Positions 54,701-60,417 of a stretch of DNA of 64,000 bases are shown here, piece by piece. Within the stretch, counting starts at the first letter, position 1, and each line of letters starts with the position of its first letter. The notes under the pieces are model-generated. The model did no database searches and was not told the DNA's origin. It saw only the letters and a program-made list of their open reading frames with translations. The DNA is taken from NCBI GenBank assembly GCA_030765045.1, contig CM060972.1, positions 2,340,501 through 2,404,500 on the forward strand, in the 5' to 3' direction. This stretch comes from Tenodera sinensis (lineage: Eukaryota; Arthropoda; Insecta; Mantodea; Mantidae). A program made the translations under genes and the position numbers.

Positions 54701-56543
54701 GCAAAAAACCAAACTTAGTATTTGAGTTCAGCATATTTCAAGGAAATTAAATTATTTATTGTTTAACGACGCTGTCAATTGCCAGAATCTCATCAGTGCC
54801 ATCAGTGTGCCAGAATTTCGTCCCGCAGGAGTTCTTTTACATGCCAGTAAATCTACTGACATGGAGCTGTCGTTTTTAAGCACACTTAAAAACCATCTGT
54901 GTGGGCTGGATTTGAACCCACAACTTTGGGATCAGTAGGCCAGCATCTAAGCAACTGAGCCACCCAGGCCAACAATTTCAAGGATGCGACATGACGATTT
55001 TCAAGACAATTCCTCTTACACCAAACTGCCCTTTATATGGAAAACATTTCAAAAAGTTTCATTCTCTTAAAAATGTTTCTAATCATTTTGATTAAAATGC
55101 CACACATTTAAGATACTTTCATGACAAATGAAATGGATTTCTTGAATTTTTGGTGAATAATCTCCGAGGTCCTCTTCATTCTGAATGTCTTTTAGAACTG
55201 GTAAACTGTAATGGGGGTTCACCATTTACATTTTTCTCAACTGGGAACACATTTTCTTTCTTTTTTTTTCTCTATTGGTCATACAGAGAGAATGGAATGT
55301 CAAAGCCATCAGATAGTGACCAGTTCTTAAAACATTTGACTATCACTTAAAAGCTACTGTGTTCCCACATTCCCCTTGTACCTTTAAGGAAATATGCTAT
55401 TATATCATTTCTATACATGTTTATTAGCATGAAGTAGATAGAGGTATGACTGCCTCCATAGCACAGTTGGTAGCACACTTGCCCCTGGCATGGAGGACTT
55501 GGGTTCCATCCCCGGTACCAGCATGGAGATTTTTCCCCTGCTGAGAGGTCTGGCACGGGATGCACTCAGCCTTGTTAGGTCCTGGGGGGACCAATTGAGG
55601 AACTACTGGATGGAAAAGTAGCGCCCCCAGGTCGAGAAGGCCACATAACTGGCTGGGAGCACTTGGGGTGCTGACCACATACCACCCTCCAGTACTGCAC
55701 CCCACCAATGATGCCTGTAGGGGACAGAGGTGAGGGATGCAGCAGCTGGGCTGCAAGCCTTGGCCCTTCATGGGCTGTTGCGCTGGGGTTTAGTTTAGTT
55801 TAGTTTAGATAGAGGAATAAGTGTTTGTAAGAAAGGTTTGTACAGGAGCAAGTAGAGAAAGTTGTATGAGTGCAACAGATTGTTGAGTGATGCTGCTTTG
55901 GACTAAGTTGAATGAAGGTGTACCTGATGATCAGAAATGGGCTTCAAAAAAGTGAATGCTTAGTGTTCCAATGAATATAAGTGTCTAAGAATGTTATGTT
56001 AAAGCATTTTACAGAATAAGCGTGCATTTGATTATGAAACACTGGAGTTGTTAATTCAGTCCATTACAGTTTATTACCGTGCACTTTAAGAGTCCAAATG
56101 TTTGTTTGATCACAAGATAAAGTAGCTACACGAGGAGCCATGCAGCTAATTTTTATATGTATTTGTGATCATGCAGCACAACAAAAGAGAGCTTGCTTTT
56201 TATTTCAATGTAATATTGTCTACAGCACCAAAGGCAGTGAGTAGAAAAAAGAAAAGTTGATTCCATTTTCTACTTGCCTCACTTTGGCTTGATTTCGTCG
56301 GTCGAGCGTAGACGTTCTTGATTTGCTCCTAGGGTTTTACAAATGAAAACTCACTTTATTAAAACGTAAATGCAGCAACATGTTATTACTCAAATAAAAT
56401 GAAAAGCGGAACTGGGTATTTGAATAAAAACATTTAACAATTTGTAATACTTACGGTGTAACTCCAGTTTGAGCTTGTATAGTTTGTGCTATGTTCTCGT
56501 CAGAATAAAGACCAATTGGAGAGTTGAACTGCTTGTGCACCAC
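31500..56543 (-). CDS. Zasp66: Zasp66-like PDZ/ZM Z-disc protein, six 3' exons (gene is 5'-partial)
   Basis: ZASP/Alp-Enigma family proteins are alpha-actinin-binding scaffolds of muscle Z-discs. Exons in transcript order are 56543-56455, 56328-56278, 41396-41252, 37523-37497, 33995-33966 and 31592-31500; more exons may exist. The first encodes a ZASP motif, VVHKQFNSPIGLYSDENIA. The third contains KSETFKALQESELGDQIQEV. Two microexons add the Pro/Ala-rich RAPPPQQAK and KPAAAHPANF. The last encodes SISHYEETIQQSGSFKRLM and stops after GQSEF. Because the protein ends without LIM domains, the Zasp66 class fits better than Zasp52. Exon phases fit throughout. The PDZ domain should lie right of the window. 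Intron 2 would use a GC donor. The family call is strong; the exact orthologue is inferred. Confidence 0.8.
31738..32755 (+). repeat. dispersed repeat R1, copy 2 (interrupted by a SINE)
   Basis: Matches copy 1 from CTTCGTGTTAGTTGGGATAA onward. It is split at 31889-32207 by a minus-strand family D SINE, then continues through GTGCTTTAACGAGATCTACA and CATCTCTTACACTTTACCAG. It lies within the intron just upstream of the last Zasp exon. Confidence 0.65.
31889..32207 (-). mobile_element. SINE family D, single-unit copy
   Basis: Minus-strand head near 32207 has A box TGCCTGAGTGGTTAGACC and B box GGTTCGATTCC. The body matches the 26.2-kb copy (TTTCCCCGCCACTCATTCC), and one diverged 120-bp unit follows, ending GGGGAGGGTAAT. 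Near-repeats CTTTCCATAGT (left) and CTTTCATAGT (right) may be target duplications. Confidence 0.82.
32770..32910. repeat. (TTA)n microsatellite followed by (CAT)n
   Basis: About 110 bp of TTA units with a short interruption near 32848-32862, passing directly into ten CAT units. The long Leu/Ile/Asn runs in translation are artefacts of this repeat. Confidence 0.97.
32912..33215 (+). mobile_element. SINE family B, copy 2
   Basis: Starts CTCCATAGCACC beside the CAT microsatellite and shares TTTTCCCCCTGGGAGGTCTG, GCCAATTG and GAAAGGTAGC blocks with the 55.5-kb copy. The B box is degraded. The end carries CATATAGTAGACCCC. Confidence 0.7.
33580..33743. repeat. (CTC)n/(CTT)n microsatellite, then (TTA)n
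   Basis: An irregular CTC/CTT pyrimidine tract passes into about 100 bp of CTT units, then five or six TTA units. It is all-pyrimidine on the + strand for more than 130 bp. It lies about 220 bp from the 30-nt Zasp microexon. Confidence 0.95.
33966..33995 (-). CDS. Zasp66: Zasp66-like 30-nt microexon
   Basis: Ten codons, KPAAAHPANF, between acceptor TTTTTCAG and donor GTAAGT. It is also symmetrical (phase 0/0). Its composition matches the 27-nt microexon. Confidence 0.7.
33996..35843. other. Zasp66-like intron, nothing recognised
   Basis: Frames at 33927-34319 and 34279-34506 overlap the microexon or one another on the minus strand and show no domain. Confidence 0.4.
35844..36298 (-). pseudogene. 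Penelope-like 3' fragment between inverted pLTR-like repeats
   Basis: The central minus-strand frame reads KTPAELHTWEKILIIKNKLH then LMNFDLPPPNPLWKFI, matching the C-terminus of the 60.4-kb PLE (SPLELSIWEKIYITKNADDI). Just upstream, in another frame, AVAHHFWTSNHN occurs. Arms of about 75-80 bp (35848-35928 and 36222-36298) are inverted copies sharing CACTTACATGTAAAT and GAGCAATTTAAGCTCTTGAA. The left arm on the minus strand has CTGATGA plus a 6-bp helix II, but GAAA is GAAG, so the ribozyme motif is degenerate. Confidence 0.75.
36480..36713 (+). mobile_element. SINE family A, copy 2
   Basis: tRNA-like head with B box GGTTCAAACCC. The full family A body ends CAGCGTCGTTAAACAAGAAA and a T-run. 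The 10-bp duplication CCACAACGTC flanks it (36470-36479 and 36714-36723). It is the best-preserved copy here. Confidence 0.92.
36800..37270 (-). pseudogene. LINE C-terminal fragment, second family
   Basis: Minus strand reads RRHTRTRLIRLWHDQLYALD (from about 37165), HIHNEDILKELQVQPVSDFI and QQYQRNRNDHIFHMSRTRI, then GKRLVGRPRKRW. The last is the basic C-terminal motif typical of RTE/craniofacial-development-protein-2-like LINE proteins. Stops are present and the RT catalytic core is absent. Confidence 0.75.
37497..37523 (-). CDS. Zasp66: Zasp66-like 27-nt microexon
   Basis: Nine codons, RAPPPQQAK, between acceptor TTCTACAG and donor GTGAGT. It is symmetrical (phase 0/0), so it can be included or skipped without a frameshift. 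Confidence 0.7.
37524..40374. other. Zasp66-like intron with one SINE
   Basis: Only the family E SINE (38370-38580) is supported. The frame at 38793-39083 is unassigned. 39980-40240 is GC-richer and may be an unidentified repeat. Confidence 0.4.
38370..38580 (-). mobile_element. SINE family E
   Basis: Minus-strand head with A box TGATAGCGTGATGGTTAGC and B box GAGTTTGAATCTC, followed by a body containing CCGAGGTTTTCCCTTATCC. The latter block is widespread in insect SINEs. Confidence 0.65.
40375..40870 (-). repeat. dispersed repeat R1, copy 3
   Basis: The minus strand aligns with R1 copy 2 through GTGTATTTTAATGAGACCTA, GCATCTCTTAC and GTCATTCAGAATAAAGAGCA. It is truncated relative to copy 1. 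Confidence 0.6.
40931..41034 (-). mobile_element. SINE family D, head-only copy
   Basis: Minus strand shows CCGAGCGGTTAGACCGTTTG, the B box GGTTCGATCCC and then GGATGAAA. It ends before the minisatellite unit. Confidence 0.75.
41252..41396 (-). CDS. Zasp66: Zasp66-like exon, linker
   Basis: 145 nt, acceptor CATACAG immediately after a TGTA-type microsatellite, donor GTAAGC. It reads LKPTLSFDPAKSETFKALQE and on to SPTKSLQAK. The other two frames are stopped or out of phase. The linker joins the ZM region to the C-terminal segments. Confidence 0.8.
41399..41422. repeat. (GTAT)n microsatellite at a Zasp splice acceptor
   Basis: About six GTAT units lie directly 5' (minus strand) of the exon starting at 41396, so the tetranucleotide repeat forms the sequence preceding the acceptor CAG. 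Confidence 0.9.
42060..42136. ncRNA. miRNA-like hairpin candidate
   Basis: Arms 42060-42093 and 42103-42136 are inverted copies (30 of 34 positions match) around a 9-nt loop. Mismatches are spread as in a pre-miRNA stem. The right arm ends on the TA of the adjacent mariner. No known miRNA is recognised. It may instead be a small palindromic repeat. Confidence 0.35.
42138..43352 (-). mobile_element. nearly full-length mariner, transposase frameshifted
   Basis: TA duplications (42136-42137 and 43353-43354) flank 25-bp-class inverted ends, CGAGGGTGGTCTGAAAAGTT and, in reverse, CGAGGGTGGTCTGGAAAGTT. The minus-strand frame starts at ATG 43180 (MKMDKIEYQAVIKYLFLKGN). It continues with the paired HTH (ERLGRPKTATTDENIAKVHQ) and all three catalytic Asp contexts: VDETWIHHY, FHPDNAPSHTS and YSPDLAPSDFFLFPHLK, the DD34D signature. 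A frameshift near 43030, others near 42770 and 42540, and a small deletion before the second Asp inactivate it. Confidence 0.93.
43400..43515 (-). mobile_element. SINE family C, copy 4
   Basis: Minus strand has A box TGGCTGCTCAGTTGGTTAAA, B box GGTTCACATCCC and the TTGCATTTTTCAG body block. Confidence 0.7.
45138..46148 (+). mobile_element. hAT-family deletion derivative nested in a mariner
   Basis: Ends are CAAGGTTGCCAA on the left and CAGGGTTGCCAA in reverse on the right. Flanking 8-mers are ATTACTCA (45130-45137) and ATTATGCA (46149-46156), a decayed 8-bp hAT-type duplication. Plus-strand coding has DDKWRKLGICDIPCEIKNMP, then, shifted one frame, ELAEVALSVISLPHRNTSCE RVFTKLG, the hAT C-terminal dimerisation domain. 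The catalytic core is absent. The left subterminal region is amplified in tandem. Confidence 0.85.
45141..45356. repeat. 59-bp x ~3.6 subterminal tandem repeat of the hAT element
   Basis: Units contain CAACCCATACAATAATTATG and TTGAATGTATGTACTCATGG. The first begins within the terminal inverted repeat itself, so the terminus-proximal segment has been duplicated. hAT transposases bind subterminal repeats, which makes this arrangement mechanistically plausible. Confidence 0.9.
46464..46650 (+). pseudogene. RNase H-bearing LINE, copy 3 (3' stub)
   Basis: The last ~190 bp of the same LINE, from the codons of LAKHLNRIGIYSSPLCPLC to the terminal CAGCATTAGCTAACAACA. It is severely 5'-truncated and has an extra T in the cysteine motif. 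It abuts the 3' side of the mariner relic at 44.5-46.4 kb. Confidence 0.85.
47035..47860 (-). pseudogene. Tc1/mariner-superfamily relic, C-terminal part
   Basis: Minus strand reads FFQQDFATAHTANLSMRTIE (second Asp) and, in another frame, NLWPPWSPSLDTRDFYLWSN followed by HTLEELKQNIRQEIASIS. The outer ~200 bp (47600-47860) match the start of the 25.2-kb relic, so they are the same family with complementary deletions. Terminal repeats were not resolved. Confidence 0.8.
48800..49770 (+). pseudogene. mariner-superfamily relic with DUF4817-type N-terminus
   Basis: The frame reads YTKLADVHYLYDAAGGNSKR, YAELYPRRHLPHHSTFTAIH, VEVIEWVHNSPSTSTRVIAH and SQSSVTRILHKHQLCAYHLT. This HTH region is typical of a common insect Tc1/mariner-like group. 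Shifted frames after 49200 give HGMFNTHKNGIWAQDN and a decayed core. The open frame extends upstream to 48580, but that part is host-flank translation with no family resemblance. Confidence 0.8.
49795..49915 (+). mobile_element. SINE family C, copy 5
   Basis: B box GTGGTTCAAATCCC, then CATTGAATTTTTCAGTTCCA and TTCTACCTCTC. The A box is degraded. It abuts the end of the mariner relic at 49.77 kb. Confidence 0.7.
49916..51429. other. Zasp66-like intron, nothing recognised
   Basis: AT-rich, no coding or repeat structure supported. Confidence 0.4.
51430..52150 (+). pseudogene. heavily decayed mariner transposase
   Basis: Plus-strand pieces in order: FCVFLDETPLQKLEMLQELV (N-terminal HTH), GAAKWVPCVINED, RIICNDPETKQESAQ and VKIVHLVFDKEGIVYAHIDD, then YCCDRVINPLAAKI. 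They follow the mariner order but need many frame changes. The third Asp region is missing. Confidence 0.7.
52320..52890 (+). pseudogene. acidic remnant ORF split by a SINE (possibly transposase N-terminus)
   Basis: Before the SINE the frame reads WRLANDHYRMAYWNKKSLTE and ALLESDSCNDISLSDDDSD. After the SINE's downstream duplication the same frame resumes with DQDEDELDTNWQDVINYEHE. The join at the 15-bp duplication is exact, so one open segment of at least 100 codons existed before insertion. The acidic LLESDS-SDDDSD style resembles piggyBac-type transposase N-termini, but this is weak and no catalytic domain is seen. Confidence 0.45.
52539..52766 (-). mobile_element. SINE family A, copy 3, with 15-bp target duplication
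   Basis: The full-length minus-strand copy has its head at the right end (B box GGTTCAAATCC). ACAGATCAGGATGAA is duplicated exactly at 52524-52538 and 52767-52781, showing insertion within a formerly open frame. Confidence 0.95.
53290..53405. repeat. two-copy tandem duplication (~58 bp)
   Basis: GTCAAGAAACAATCATGGAG with its flanks occurs twice in direct succession, ending GAGTGTGGCACCATAAAGC each time. No coding meaning is seen. Confidence 0.85.
54645..55440 (-). repeat. dispersed repeat R1, copy 4 (interrupted by a SINE)
   Basis: The minus strand matches R1 copy 1 through GGTACAAGGGGAATGTGGGA, TTTTAATCAAAATGATTAGA and the ATCCTTGAAAT block. It is split by the SINE at 54745-54974. Confidence 0.65.
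54745..54974 (-). mobile_element. SINE family A, copy 4
   Basis: Minus-strand copy with B box GGTTCAAATCC. The 10-bp duplication ATTTCAAGGA lies at 54735-54744 and 54975-54984. It inserted into repeat R1 copy 4. Confidence 0.9.
55451..55800 (+). mobile_element. SINE family B, copy 3 (best copy)
   Basis: A box CATAGCACAGTTGGTAGCAC, B box GGGTTCCATCCCC, then the body TTTTCCCCTGCTGAGAGGTC, GATGCACTCAGCCTTGTTAG, GAAAAGTAGCGCCCCC and ACTGCACCCCACC. It ends in GTTTAGTTTAGTTTAG. Confidence 0.85.
56278..56328 (-). CDS. Zasp66: Zasp66-like exon, probable GC donor
   Basis: 51 nt after acceptor CCTAG. In the required phase it reads SKSRTSTLDRRNQAKV. The exon end GAG followed by GCAAGT matches the GC-AG donor consensus and gives the two leftover bases needed by the next exon. 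The alternative donor GTGAGG five bases upstream would break the phase with the 41.4-kb exon unless another exon intervenes. Confidence 0.65.
56455..56543 (-). CDS. Zasp66: Zasp66-like exon with ZASP (ZM) motif
   Basis: 89 nt, acceptor CCCACAG, donor GTAAGT, starting in phase 0. It encodes VVHKQFNSPIGLYSDENIA followed by QTIQAQTGVTP. QFNSP-I-LYS-ENI is the hallmark of the ZM motif that binds alpha-actinin rods. Confidence 0.88.
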
Positions 56544-57771
56544 CTGTGGGCACAAACAACAACTCTGTCACAAGGATAACTACTTTCCTTATAATGGAAA
56601 GAGGCTATGTGCATCTTACTCATGCAACGTGGCCAAACGGTGGTCTAGGGGATAAACTAGTCAAACTGTTTAGAAACCAAAACCCATTTAGCACAGCCTC
56701 CATCTGTAATATCAACATAACCTCCCAATAGCTTCTAAATATAGCATTAAAGATAACGATTTTTAAGCAACATTTTGTTTTTGCTTTCAGCTTAAAAATT
56801 CATCATTAAGGTGCACATAAAATAGTATGATCCATATAGAATAAAAAAAAATGGAGTCCCTAAACAGCACACATTATTATTGTAGATTTCTTCAGTTTAG
56901 TAAAATTATATGCTGTAAAAGAATGAGGTACGGAAGTGTGGTTTAGGCACATTTTTCTATAGGTTATTTCACTCCTAGATGACAGTATGGAGTTAAATGG
57001 GATATATCTGTCACTATCTAGCGCATACGAGTTGCTGTCAGCCTCGTCCTTTTCTACTCTTGCGCTTTTGCCAGGTTCCTAATAGCATGGTGTAAATATT
57101 CATTTGTTATAAATTTCAAGTTTGAACACATTCTTCTATGCATATTTTCCTCTAATAGGTTATATCCTTTTTAGGGCCATTGTACACTTATATAGGCCCA
57201 AATTTCTACAGGAAACATTTTTTTTCCCCAGTAGAACACCAATGTTTGCTGTTTCTATACTCATCAAGCACTAACTAGTAAATTAACTGCTAGACTATGT
57301 TTATATTTTTTCTTAGCTAGAGTAAACTATGGTGCCACCACCTGCCTACTTTGAACTCTCTATGTTTACTCTGCTAAATATTACAGTTTTTTAAATAAAA
57401 GTTTTTGGAAAATTTTATGTTTGTGCACTGCAAAAGTTACGCAGTGGGAAACTTTTTTATTATTGACTTTACATTGGGGACCAAGCAAGAGCAAATGTTG
57501 AGGAGGGTTAGAGACAGTTTTTAAAATAAACCAGAAGCCTGTAACCTCTTTCTGTTATCTTGTAAAGGCAAACAAAAGGTATTCAGCTAAACGACGTCAA
57601 CCGAAGGCAGCAGTAAATGTTAACATCAGTTCATAAAGAAGCATATGTGGTTATACTGTATGGAATCTGTGAAGTGTTATTAGGTTTTTTATTGAACACT
57701 TTCCGTAAATATTTATAGCTAGGAAGAGACAATATTTTGGTAAATTAAGAGGTAAGGAACGCCAAATAATT

Positions 57772-57966
57772 ATGAATCTGTTATATTATTTTTCAAGTCA
57801 AATGAGTATTAATAAGACAGTAAAAGAAAGAGCTAAAGCTATTGGGTGTTCAGAAGCAGTAGTGTGTATGATTAAAAAGGAACTAATGAAAGGACCTCTA
57901 AGAACGCCACGAAAAAGAAAACAAAAAAGGCAGGACAACACAAAATGCTTGGTTAACACAATATGA
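57772..57966 (+). pseudogene. possible transposase HTH fragment
   Basis: The open frame contains KTVKERAKAIGCSEAVVCMI and KGPLRTPRKRKQKRQ, which resembles the HTH plus basic linker of an insect DDE transposase group. Nothing recognisable follows downstream, so this is tentative. Confidence 0.4.
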
Positions 57967-58346
57967 TTGAATAGAGCAAAGCACAGTGAGGCAAATTGTT
58001 CATTCTTTACTGATTGAAAATATTTCACCCACATTGAATATAATTTAGTCATGGTATCATCACGGTGATGATACCCTACCAAATTACTCAAGGATGCTGT
58101 GCGTTGGTTCGTACATGATTTGGGGTTCGAATATAAAAGAAGGCATACATATAGTACAATGTTGCAACGTTGCACCCCATTTAATGTGTACTGTCTTCTA
58201 AGGGTGAGACTCTCTTTAGATACTCATCAATAAACTGAAGTAAAGATTTATCATTTTAGAGTCTTAACTATAATAAAATATTCTCTCGAAATATAAACAT
58301 ATGTAAAATAAGATTTGTACTGGTCCCTTCACTCTTGCTAGTCATT

Positions 58347-58389
58347 CATCCTGAAGATGGGAGAGATGTACACTCCCGAAACGTTGATG
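58347..58389 (+). ncRNA. hammerhead ribozyme-like motif, copy 2
   Basis: Helix I CATC (58347-58350) pairs with GATG (58386-58389). The core CTGAAGA (58351-58357) fits CUGANGA. One base follows, then helix II GGGAG/CTCCC (58359-58363 and 58373-58377) around a 9-nt loop. GAAA is at 58378-58381 and CGTT at 58382-58385, so the palindrome ACGT provides a minimal helix III and a GUU cleavage triplet. The layout is that of minimal Penelope pLTR hammerheads. The extra U before helix II makes catalytic activity uncertain. A PLE lies 2 kb away. Confidence 0.62.
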
Positions 58390-58510
58390 TCTTTTCATCA
58401 CTACGCCTGGCTCGAAGCCCGAGAGCATCTTGAATATAAACATATGTTTCCCTCGTGGCTAATATTAATCTTTCTCCAATATGAAATTATACTGTTAATA
58501 ATAATTAACA

Positions 58511-58531
58511 AAGCTTGGGGGGGGGGGGGGG
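58511..58531. repeat. long G homopolymer
   Basis: An uninterrupted run of roughly 17 G between AAAGCTT and CATATCTGG. The exact length may be uncertain in an assembly. Confidence 0.85.
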
Positions 58532-58899
58532 CATATCTGGCATAATGTTACAAAAATTGATATCACTATCTGATAAAAGCTCATCTGCACTTATCTCACA
58601 CTGATCAAAATATTCTAACAGATTGTCATGATCTAGGAACATCTCATACAAACACCCCATGCCATTCCTCACAGGAAATGCACTGCATACAAACACAAAC
58701 TGAAGGGTTGTTTAGTGTTATGAAAACCAGAAACACTGTTATAAACCTGTCTTGGAAGGACAAAGGTTGGACCCTGCCAAGAGTTTTTATTCCATCATTA
58801 CAGGATGTCACAAAAATATCTTTACAGTAGAATGTTTTGTGAGTTGATATAATTGACTTGAACACTGACATGGCCATACTTCCGAAGCTGTTCACATCG

Positions 58900-59700
58900 A
58901 CTCTGGCACCTTAATGCACCACTTGGCATGAAGTGGACTAAATGGCACACCATATATTTTTATGTATTCCAGTAACTTTTCCATAGGTGGAAAAACAAAA
59001 AATGAATAAAAGATCTAATTCTAAATTCTGTGTTTAAGCTCCTAGCTCTCGGCTGTGTAACAATATTACAGTGAATCACAGAAACCATTTAAGGAATGAT
59101 TTAATCAGGATTTAGGAATGTCTCTCATTACTTCCATTATTCAATGCTTCAGATGTTCCAAGTTGTTGGATCTGTCTTGATATACCACTAAATCGCTCTG
59201 TGACTCTTGTACTAATCCACCATTGTGGGAAAACCTGATCAAAGTAATGATGAAGAATTTGTCTGAAGTGAGCTGGAAGTCCATCTTGTTAGGAAATGGT
59301 GTGGAAACAAGTTTGTGTGGATGGCCGATACTGCTTGATCTCAAAGTAACTCCATCTATTGTGGATTTATGTCTGACCGATGCTGACAGTTGTGTCTGCT
59401 GACAAATCCATTCCGGCAGAATGTGACATAATCTTGACATAATCTGAGAATACAATTTGTCTTACAAAACTGGATTGCAATGGGCACAATGTTCCAACTA
59501 AGTCAACAACAGCAAAAAACCTGTACGTAATTGAAAACAAAAATGTGTATATGGACAATGTTTGGAAACATCTACTGGATTTATCAAAAAAAAAAAAAAG
59601 TCTGCTGTACTGACTAAGCCAACGAATGGCCCCCTCATTTGCATCAGAAATGACTCGTGTAGGAATTGAAGCAGCCAGAATTGAAAACATGGCAGCATTA
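58900..59700 (-). pseudogene. possible Tc1/mariner-superfamily fragment
   Basis: One minus-strand frame reads TISQQDGLPAHFRQILHHYF then DQVFPQWWI, close to the second-Asp context FQQDGAPPHF of Tc1/mariner relatives. Upstream open frames (59367-59690) are not convincingly similar to any family, and the third acidic motif was not found. Confidence 0.45.
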
Positions 59701-60417
59701 TTTGCTTAGTCTTGTTACTGCAAGCTCAGATATCTGGTATGAAAATGCTTGTCAATCAGTCTTCACTTCAGGAGAGCTATACTATAACATCAAGTAACTT
59801 TTGAGTCACCCTTAGATAACTGCCTCTGTACACCGAGTTGTGTTAATCAGCCACGTGCTTCAACAATTATTCAGGTGCTGTGGGACTTTTACAATCTTTT
59901 GTTAAAGGAAAAATGCAAATAAAACTAAAATTAACTCTTTTATTGTTAACACACTTTGGAATTTGTTGTGATGTTGCCACTTACAGCTGTTTTGTTCTCT
60001 TGTAATCTTGACTTGTACTTCATTGTGTTTCAGTTTGGTGCGGTTTTTGCAATTATTATTATCGCTGTGTCTTTGTGCTAATGAGATCTTTGTGATCTCA
60101 GGGCTTGGTAACGGATGGAATGAAAAATCACACGATGTTTCTTCACCACAATGTATTATTTTATTAACACTTCATCGATACTTTACATTAAATAATTCCT
60201 CTCAGCACCACTCTAAATGATTTAAAACGCTTCCACCTTCTCATTTAGTGGGACCAATGCTTGATATTTATGACGTCTTTGGGCAAACTTAGTTGTTCGT
60301 AACAATGAACATTTTTAACACATTTTTGCCATTTAACCAACTCATACCAACATCAAAAAACAAGTTGAAATAAGAAGAGTCACACTAATTTTTACAATTA
60401 CTTCACTCACTTGTTTA

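Larger units (their letters stand above)
55801..58346. other. Zasp66-like introns, mostly featureless
   Basis: Besides the two exons at 56278-56543 and the weak transposase piece at 57772, no repeat or gene was recognised. Confidence 0.4.
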
